Source: DASSTY01 sp035760645
GTDB taxonomy: Bacteria; Gemmatimonadota; Gemmatimonadetes; Gemmatimonadales; GWC2-71-9
Assembly: GCA_035760645.1 (NCBI GenBank)
Contig: DASTSO010000080.1
Coordinates: 1 to 8,394 of the forward strand
Reading direction: 5' to 3'
Length of the DNA: 8,394 nucleotides
Under the pieces are notes generated by a model. It was not told the origin of the DNA. It made no database searches and worked only from the letters and a program-made list of their open reading frames with translations. The translations under genes and the position numbers were made by a program. This document shows, one piece after another, positions 5,152 to 8,394 of the stretch (the stretch's first letter is position 1; the number at the start of each line of letters is the position of its first letter).

Positions 5152-5849
5152 TGTGGACGATCGGCGTCGGTGCGGGGCTGATGGGGATCGCGCTCGGGGC
5201 GGCGAGCGCGCCGCTCGCGGCGCTCGCGGCGCAGCAGCGCGATACGGTGGGGCTCGGGGAGGCGGTGCTGGAGGCGCGGGTGCGGGGAATGCGGAGCGGG
5301 ATCGGCGCCGTGGCCGGGAGCTGGCGGGTGCAGGACGACACCGTGCCGGCGGGCGGAAATGCGAGCGGGTTTCCGCTGATCGAGGCCTCCTACGCGCATG
5401 GGCTCGATCTGCACCTCGCGCTCGAGCAGTCGGTCGTCTTCTGGCGCCGCCGCGAGCGGCGGCCGGCGGACGCCGTCACGGGGCTCGCGGCGAGCGAGGT
5501 GACGAGCTACGTCGTCACCCAGCTCACCAGTCTCCGCGCCTTCCCCTTCACGCGGCCCACCGCCGCGCTCGAGCCCTTCCTGCGCGGCAGCGCCGGCTTC
5601 GCCCTCGGCATCGCGGAGCGCATCGATGCGCCCGGCACGGCGGCCGAGGCGAGCACGACGGACTTCGTCCCCGGCATCGCGCTCGCCGGCGGGGCGGGGC
5701 TCGCCTGGCACGTGAGCCGCGCCTTCGACCTCACCGCCGGCGCGAGCTACCGCTGGCAGCACTTCTTCGAGGACGGCCTCGGCGGCCGGCGCAGCTGGCG
5801 CGGCATCGACGTCGGCGGCGGCGTGGGCTACCACTTCCAGTTCCACTGA
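5151..5849 (+). CDS. Putative outer-membrane beta-barrel protein
   Basis: The 232-residue product starts with a hydrophobic export signal (residues 3-25) ending near LAALAAQQ, with cleavage probable around 26-27. The signal is unusual in having no lysine or arginine before its hydrophobic core. The mature part alternates polar and hydrophobic residues in strand-like segments: SYAHGLDLHLALEQSVVFW, LEPFLRGSAGFALGIAERI, GIALAGGAGLAWHVSRAFDLTAGASYRW and IDVGGGVGYHFQF. Glycine-rich turns separate the strands and an aromatic lies near the C-terminus (F231 before the final H), as in outer-membrane barrels. Eight to ten strands would fit the length. The function is not evident; small barrels of this type are often structural or adhesin-like. 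GTG 5151 is the first possible start after an in-frame TAG at 5133; ATG 5181 would shorten the signal peptide. Upstream spacing is set by the heptamer repeat. Confidence 0.75.
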   Translation: MWTIGVGAGLMGIALGAASAPLAALAAQQRDTVGLGEAVLEARVRGMRSGIGAVAGSWRVQDDTVPAGGNASGFPLIEASYAHGLDLHLALEQSVVFWRRRERRPADAVTGLAASEVTSYVVTQLTSLRAFPFTRPTAALEPFLRGSAGFALGIAERIDAPGTAAEASTTDFVPGIALAGGAGLAWHVSRAFDLTAGASYRWQHFFEDGLGGRRSWRGIDVGGGVGYHFQFH

Positions 5850-5869
5850 AGCTCCCCCGACGCGACCAC

Positions 5870-6154
5870 TCACGGCACGACGACGTCGCGCGCCTCCGGA
5901 TGGCGGCGGAGCCAGGCGCCGACGTAGGGACAGGTGACGCGCGCGCGCCAGCCGCGGGCGCGGATGTCCGCGAGCACGGCGCGCACGAGCGCGTCGCCGA
6001 CGTGATCGCCGCGCGCGGCGGGCGGCACGTAAGTGTGCTGCAGCTCGACGACGCCGTCGGCCACGGGCGCGTAGACGATCTCGGCCTCGCCCGCCGGCAG
6101 CCGCGCCACCCAGCGGTGACGCGCGGGCTCGAGTTCGACGGAGAGTGCATTCAT
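5870..6154 (-). CDS. Small GNAT-fold N-acetyltransferase domain protein (YjdJ type)
   Basis: This 94-residue minus-strand protein matches the short YjdJ/Gcn5-related acetyltransferase-like family. It has a strand pair carrying AGEAEIVYAPV and VVELQHTYVPPAARG. The acetyl-CoA-binding turn RGDHVGDALVRAVL (48-61) corresponds to the usual RGxGxA/G loop plus helix. The signature end is CPYVGAWLRRHPE (75-87). Members presumably bind acetyl-CoA, but their acceptors are poorly known, and the family lacks parts of a full GNAT domain. The start at 6154 is supported by GGAGG (6160-6164) five bases upstream; the longer in-frame extension is arginine/proline-rich and antisense to the CAP gene. No signal peptide is seen. 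The stop is only 20 bases from the barrel-gene stop (convergent), and the start is divergent from the CAP gene across 59 bases. Confidence 0.9.
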   Translation of the reverse strand: MNALSVELEPARHRWVARLPAGEAEIVYAPVADGVVELQHTYVPPAARGDHVGDALVRAVLADIRARGWRARVTCPYVGAWLRRHPEARDVVVP

Positions 6155-6159
6155 CGCGT

Positions 6160-6164
6160 CCTCC
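6160..6164 (-). promoter_or_regulatory. Shine-Dalgarno sequence of the GNAT-like gene
   Basis: On the minus strand GGAGG precedes the ATG at 6154 by five bases (ACGCG). It decides the start in favour of the 94-residue form. Confidence 0.7.
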
Positions 6165-6199
6165 CGAGGGTGACCCACTCCCGGGCTCCGCGTCCCGGT

Positions 6200-6208
6200 T
6201 GGTAGAAT
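6200..6208 (+). promoter_or_regulatory. Candidate extended -10 promoter of the CAP gene
   Basis: TGG-TAGAAT (6200-6208) combines the TGn extension with a hexamer matching TATAAT at five of six positions. It stands out in GC-rich DNA. It ends five bases before the GTG at 6214, so the transcript should begin on or next to that codon. No -35 box is visible at 16-18 bases, as is common for extended -10 promoters. No Shine-Dalgarno precedes the start. Confidence 0.45.
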
Positions 6209-6213
6209 CCGGC

Positions 6214-6939
6214 GTGCTCCCACTCCCCACGCTCTCCACGGCGCTCCTGATCGTCGCCGGCACGCTCGGCTGCGGGCGGGCCGCGGTGCCGGCGCCCTCG
6301 CCACGACCCGAGGCGCCGGCGGCCGGCGCCGGTGCGAGCCGCGCGTCGTCGCTCGAGCCACGCGACGCCGCGAGCGCGACGAGCGACGACGCGCGGCTCG
6401 CCACGGCGGTCCTCGCCGAGGTGAACCGCGTCCGTACCGACCCGGCGGGCTACGCGAAGCTCCTCGAGGCGATGCTGCCGCAGTTCGACGGCCGCCTCTT
6501 CCGCCGGCCCGACCAGCCCAGCGACCTCGTCACCCAGGAGGGCGCCGCGGCGATCGAGGAGGCGATCCGCGTCCTCCGCCGGACGGCGCCGCTCCCGCCG
6601 CTCGCGCCGGCGAAGGGCCTCACGCGCGCCGCGGCCGAGCACGTGCGCGACCAGGGGAAGGCGGGGACCACCGGCCACGTCGGCTTCGACGGCAGCTCGC
6701 CCGCGACCCGGGCCGCGCGCCACGGCGAGTGGCTCGACCGGCTCACCGAGAACATCATGTACGGCGCCACCACCGCGCGCGAGGTCGTCGTCGGCCTCGT
6801 CGTCGACGACGGCGTCCCCGGCCGCGGCCACCGGCGCAACATCCTCGACCCGGAGGTCCGCGTCGCCGGCGCCGCCTGCGGGCCCCACCGGACGTTCCAC
6901 GAGATGTGCGTGGTGATGCACGCGGGAGGGTTTCGGTGA
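6214..6939 (+). CDS. Exported CAP/SCP-domain protein, probable lipoprotein
   Basis: The 241-residue product has a hydrophobic signal (3-18) followed by T17-L18-G19-C20-G, a lipobox-like site with threonine instead of the usual leucine at -3, so lipidation is likely but not certain. A Pro/Ala-rich linker (22-58) leads into a CAP (cysteine-rich secretory, antigen 5, PR-1) domain: ATAVLAEVNRVRTDP (63-77), AAAEHVRDQ with H143, GTTGHVGFDG with H155, LTENIMYGA with E179, and DDGVPGRGHRRNILDP with H206. These histidines and glutamate form the conserved CAP cavity. Bacterial CAP proteins are secreted and mostly of unknown function. C222 and C232 could form a disulfide. GTG 6214 was chosen because of the adjacent extended -10 box; TTG 6199 is the alternative, and GTG 6145 would overlap the divergent GNAT gene. 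It ends convergent with the esterase gene. Confidence 0.88.
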   Translation: MLPLPTLSTALLIVAGTLGCGRAAVPAPSPRPEAPAAGAGASRASSLEPRDAASATSDDARLATAVLAEVNRVRTDPAGYAKLLEAMLPQFDGRLFRRPDQPSDLVTQEGAAAIEEAIRVLRRTAPLPPLAPAKGLTRAAAEHVRDQGKAGTTGHVGFDGSSPATRAARHGEWLDRLTENIMYGATTAREVVVGLVVDDGVPGRGHRRNILDPEVRVAGAACGPHRTFHEMCVVMHAGGFR

Positions 6940-6949
6940 GGCGGCCGCT

Positions 6950-6986
6950 GGCGGTCGAGGGCGGTCAGGCATCACCCTCGACCGCC
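6950..6986. terminator. Perfect 12-bp inverted repeat between convergent genes
   Basis: GGCGGTCGAGGG (6950-6961) and CCCTCGACCGCC (6975-6986) are perfect complements around a 13-base loop. The structure begins 10 bases after the CAP-gene stop and covers the last codons and stop of the esterase gene on the other strand, so it can form at the 3' end of both transcripts. No T tract follows on either strand, so this is a U-less terminator or 3'-end-protecting hairpin rather than a classical intrinsic terminator. Confidence 0.6.
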
Positions 6987-7699
6987 CGTCCGCCCAGCCA
7001 CCCCACCGCCGCCGCCGCCACCGCCGGCGGGATCGCGTGCCCGCCGGGGAACTCCCGGTAGGTCACGTCGTACCCGTCGGCCTCGAGGCGCGGGACGAGC
7101 CGGCGGCTGCAGCGGTCGATCGGGAGGACGCGGTCGGCGGTGCCGTGGGAGACGAAGACGCGCGGGGCGCCGTGCCGCGACGGGGGCGCGGCGAAGCCGG
7201 GCGAGAAGGCGACGACGTGGGTGAAGAGATCGCCGTTGGCGAGGCCGAGCGAGAGGGCGTAGGAGGCGCCGTCGGAGAAGCCGGCGACGGCGAGCCGCGC
7301 GGGGTCCACCGCGTACTCCTCGAAGACCGCTGAGAGCGCCCGGTCGAGGAAGGCGACGTCGGGGCCCCAGCCGCCGGCGATCACGTCCCAGGTGGGGCCG
7401 CGCGAGTCGGGGAGGAGGAGCAGGAGCCCGTGGCGGTCGGCGAGGCCGGCGAGGGCGCCCAGCACGTTCGGCGCGTCGCCCCCCGCCCCGTGGAGCATGA
7501 CGACGAGCGGCGCCGGGAGGGCGGCATCGTACCCCGGCGGCACGTGCAGGAGCCCGTCGCGCACCCGCTCGAGCCCGAGCGGCCGGGAGCCCGTCGGCGG
7601 CGACTCCAGCGGCGGCGGCTGTCCCGCCCCCGGCCGCGCCCGCAGCCGTCCGACTCCCGCCCCCGTCTCCCACGCCCCCTGCGCCTGCCGCTGCACCAT
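6965..7699 (-). CDS. Alpha/beta-hydrolase esterase (phospholipase/carboxylesterase-like)
   Basis: This 244-residue minus-strand protein has a complete alpha/beta-hydrolase catalytic set. The oxyanion-hole segment is VVMLHGAGGD (67-75), the nucleophile elbow AGFSDGA has S142, the acid is D189 in SHGTADRVLPI, and the base is H221 in FPGGHAIPP. Order and spacing fit the phospholipase/carboxylesterase and PHB-depolymerase-like (LpqC/YpfH-type) group, which hydrolyses short-chain esters; the natural substrate cannot be told. Residues 1-45 form a Gly/Pro/Arg-rich, probably disordered lead without a signal peptide, so a cytoplasmic location is likely. The start at 7699 is supported by a GGGAGGG Shine-Dalgarno (7704-7710, minus) four bases upstream; an ATG at 7765 would add 22 low-complexity residues. 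The gene is convergent with the CAP gene and divergent from the gene at 7816. Confidence 0.9.
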   Translation of the reverse strand: MVQRQAQGAWETGAGVGRLRARPGAGQPPPLESPPTGSRPLGLERVRDGLLHVPPGYDAALPAPLVVMLHGAGGDAPNVLGALAGLADRHGLLLLLPDSRGPTWDVIAGGWGPDVAFLDRALSAVFEEYAVDPARLAVAGFSDGASYALSLGLANGDLFTHVVAFSPGFAAPPSRHGAPRVFVSHGTADRVLPIDRCSRRLVPRLEADGYDVTYREFPGGHAIPPAVAAAAVGWLGGRAVEGDA

Positions 7700-7703
7700 C
7701 CGG

Positions 7704-7710
7704 CCCTCCC
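7704..7710 (-). promoter_or_regulatory. Shine-Dalgarno sequence of the esterase gene
   Basis: Minus-strand GGGAGGG lies four bases before the ATG at 7699 and favours that start over the upstream ATG at 7765. Confidence 0.6.
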
Positions 7711-7781
7711 GGGCGCCCGCTCCGCGCCAACCTCCCACAGAAGCACCCTCCCCCCGCCCCCGCAAGCCGCTTCCACCCGCG

Positions 7782-7810
7782 TTGCCTTCCGGCCCGCTGG
7801 GCGATTACGT
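7782..7810 (+). promoter_or_regulatory. Candidate promoter of the 7816 gene, possibly leaderless
   Basis: TTGCCT (7782-7787) is followed after exactly 17 bases by TTACGT (7805-7810). The -10-like hexamer shares the CGT ending with TAACGT (60-65) and TAGCGT (2982-2987). It ends five bases before the ATG at 7816, which has no Shine-Dalgarno, so a leaderless transcript is plausible. The -10 match to the general consensus is weak on its own. Confidence 0.3.
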
Positions 7811-7815
7811 CCAGC

Positions 7816-8337
7816 ATGCGCTTCTTCACGCCCGAGTGGCACGAGGCCGACCTGCCGCAGGCGGAGACCGACGCGGTCTTCAGCGCCTACGAGCGGCACC
7901 TGAACGCGATCTGGCCGCGGCTGCACGCCACGGTGCGGGTGCTCGCCGGCGGGCTCAACCTGCAGAACGCGCTCATCCGCCGCGTCGTCCTCGACCGCAC
8001 GGCGCGGGAGCTGCGCCTCGAGCTGCGCGCGGGCGACGAGGAGGCCGGCTTCTACGACGTGGACCTCACCTATCTCGGCGCGATCGTGGACGCGGCCGAC
8101 GTCGCCCTCCTGGCCGAGGCGGCGCGCGATCCCGACACCGAGCTGCTCTACGACGAGCTCGACCTGAGCGGCGGCGCGGGCGGCGCGGAAGCCTACCTGC
8201 ACCGCCTCCTCTTCTGGCCCTATCGCGAGTGCGAGGTCCTCTTCGACGCCCTCGCCCTCCGGCTCGCGCCGCGCGGCGACCTCGACGTTCCCGTCCTGTT
8301 CGACCGTTTCGTCGAGGTCGGCCAGCAGGCGGGGTGA
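7816..8337 (+). CDS. Uncharacterised acidic protein (173 aa)
   Basis: I do not firmly recognise this protein. It opens with MRFFTPEWHEADLPQAE, then a helix with an AYERHLNAIWPRLHATVRVLA pattern. Next come strands (RRVVLDRTARELRLELRAG, GFYDVDLTYLGAIV), a short acidic linker ending TELLYDELDL (about 109-118), and a final strand set (AYLHRLLFWPYRECEVLFDALALRLAPR). This order (helical N-terminus, two-sheet middle, LYDE motif, HxLLF strand) resembles small conserved hypotheticals beginning M-x-FTPE, possibly DUF4085-like; that link comes from memory and is weak. It is acidic, lacks a signal peptide, and is probably cytoplasmic. The ATG at 7816 is the only sensible start and has no Shine-Dalgarno. 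The gene stands alone: divergent from the esterase across 116 bases and closed by a strong stem-loop. Confidence 0.85.
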   Translation: MRFFTPEWHEADLPQAETDAVFSAYERHLNAIWPRLHATVRVLAGGLNLQNALIRRVVLDRTARELRLELRAGDEEAGFYDVDLTYLGAIVDAADVALLAEAARDPDTELLYDELDLSGGAGGAEAYLHRLLFWPYRECEVLFDALALRLAPRGDLDVPVLFDRFVEVGQQAG

Positions 8338-8345
8338 CCCCCTGT

Positions 8346-8385
8346 GGGCGGCCCGCGCGCTCCCCCGGGAGCGCGCGGGCCCCCC
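8346..8385 (+). terminator. Perfect 14-bp GC stem-loop after the 7816 gene
   Basis: GCCCGCGCGCTCCC (8351-8364) and GGGAGCGCGCGGGC (8367-8380) are perfect complements around CC. The stem extends by one outer pair (8350/8381) and, after one mismatch, three more G-C pairs (8346-8348 with 8383-8385). It starts nine bases after the TGA at 8335-8337. No T run follows within the window, so it is probably a GC-type terminator or 3'-protecting hairpin. Confidence 0.6.
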
Positions 8386-8394
8386 TCCCGGAGA

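Noticed and set aside
5850..5869. Terminator between convergent barrel and GNAT genes
   Set aside because: No convincing stem or T tract can be placed in the 20-base gap.
6145..6213. Longer CAP-protein start at GTG 6145
   Set aside because: It would overlap the divergent GNAT gene and bury the signal peptide inside the protein; the extended -10 box supports 6214.
5870..6361. 163-residue version of the GNAT-like protein
   Set aside because: The N-terminal extension is arginine/proline-rich, antisense to the CAP gene, and the internal ATG at 6154 has a good Shine-Dalgarno.
3..8394. CRISPR array, mobile element, phage, toxin-antitoxin or defence system
   Set aside because: No spaced direct repeats, transposase or integrase motifs, terminal inverted repeats or known defence domains were seen; the tandem repeats are short and contiguous.

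Overview
The window is GC-rich, with codons ending almost always in G or C and tightly packed genes. It carries lipoprotein-type signal peptides and a small outer-membrane-barrel-like protein, so the host is probably a diderm (Gram-negative-type) bacterium. The overall style suggests Gemmatimonadota: GC-rich, housekeeping plus lineage-restricted hypotheticals, and an exported protein whose mature part seems to begin near AQQRDTV. That assignment is inference; no rRNA or marker gene is present. I see no mobile element, CRISPR array, tRNA, rRNA, toxin, phage or defence gene.

Layout. From 149 to 5849 all genes lie on the plus strand. (a) 149-2943: a beta-propeller-like lipoprotein overlaps by 4 nt (ATGA) with a MOSC-domain protein, followed by two unrecognised proteins. 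The second of these has no ordinary start codon and seems to begin with a CTG overlapping the stop of the first. (b) 2995-5849: msrA (methionine sulfoxide reductase A), an unrecognised protein, a DinB-like four-helix protein, a single-domain cupin and a beta-barrel-like exported protein. They are close enough to form one transcript, although a seven-base tandem repeat with G-quadruplex potential sits between the last two. (c) 5870-6154 minus: a short YjdJ-type GNAT-fold protein, convergent with the barrel gene and divergent from the next. (d) 6214-6939 plus: a CAP/SCP-domain exported protein. (e) 6965-7699 minus: an alpha/beta-hydrolase esterase, convergent with the CAP gene across a perfect 12-bp inverted repeat. 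(f) 7816-8337 plus: an unrecognised acidic protein followed by a perfect 14-bp stem-loop.

Functional reading. Most recognisable genes are small stand-alone enzymes or binding proteins: MsrA repairs oxidised methionine, MOSC, DinB and cupin folds suggest thiol or metal chemistry, and an esterase and three exported proteins complete the set. I see no convincing single pathway. The most noteworthy signals are regulatory: three start regions carry a TGGACW/TTGCCT-N17-TWNCGT promoter-like pattern, two of them close enough to the start codon to give leaderless mRNAs. Shine-Dalgarno-led and Shine-Dalgarno-less starts coexist in the window. No gap between genes exceeds 150 bases.
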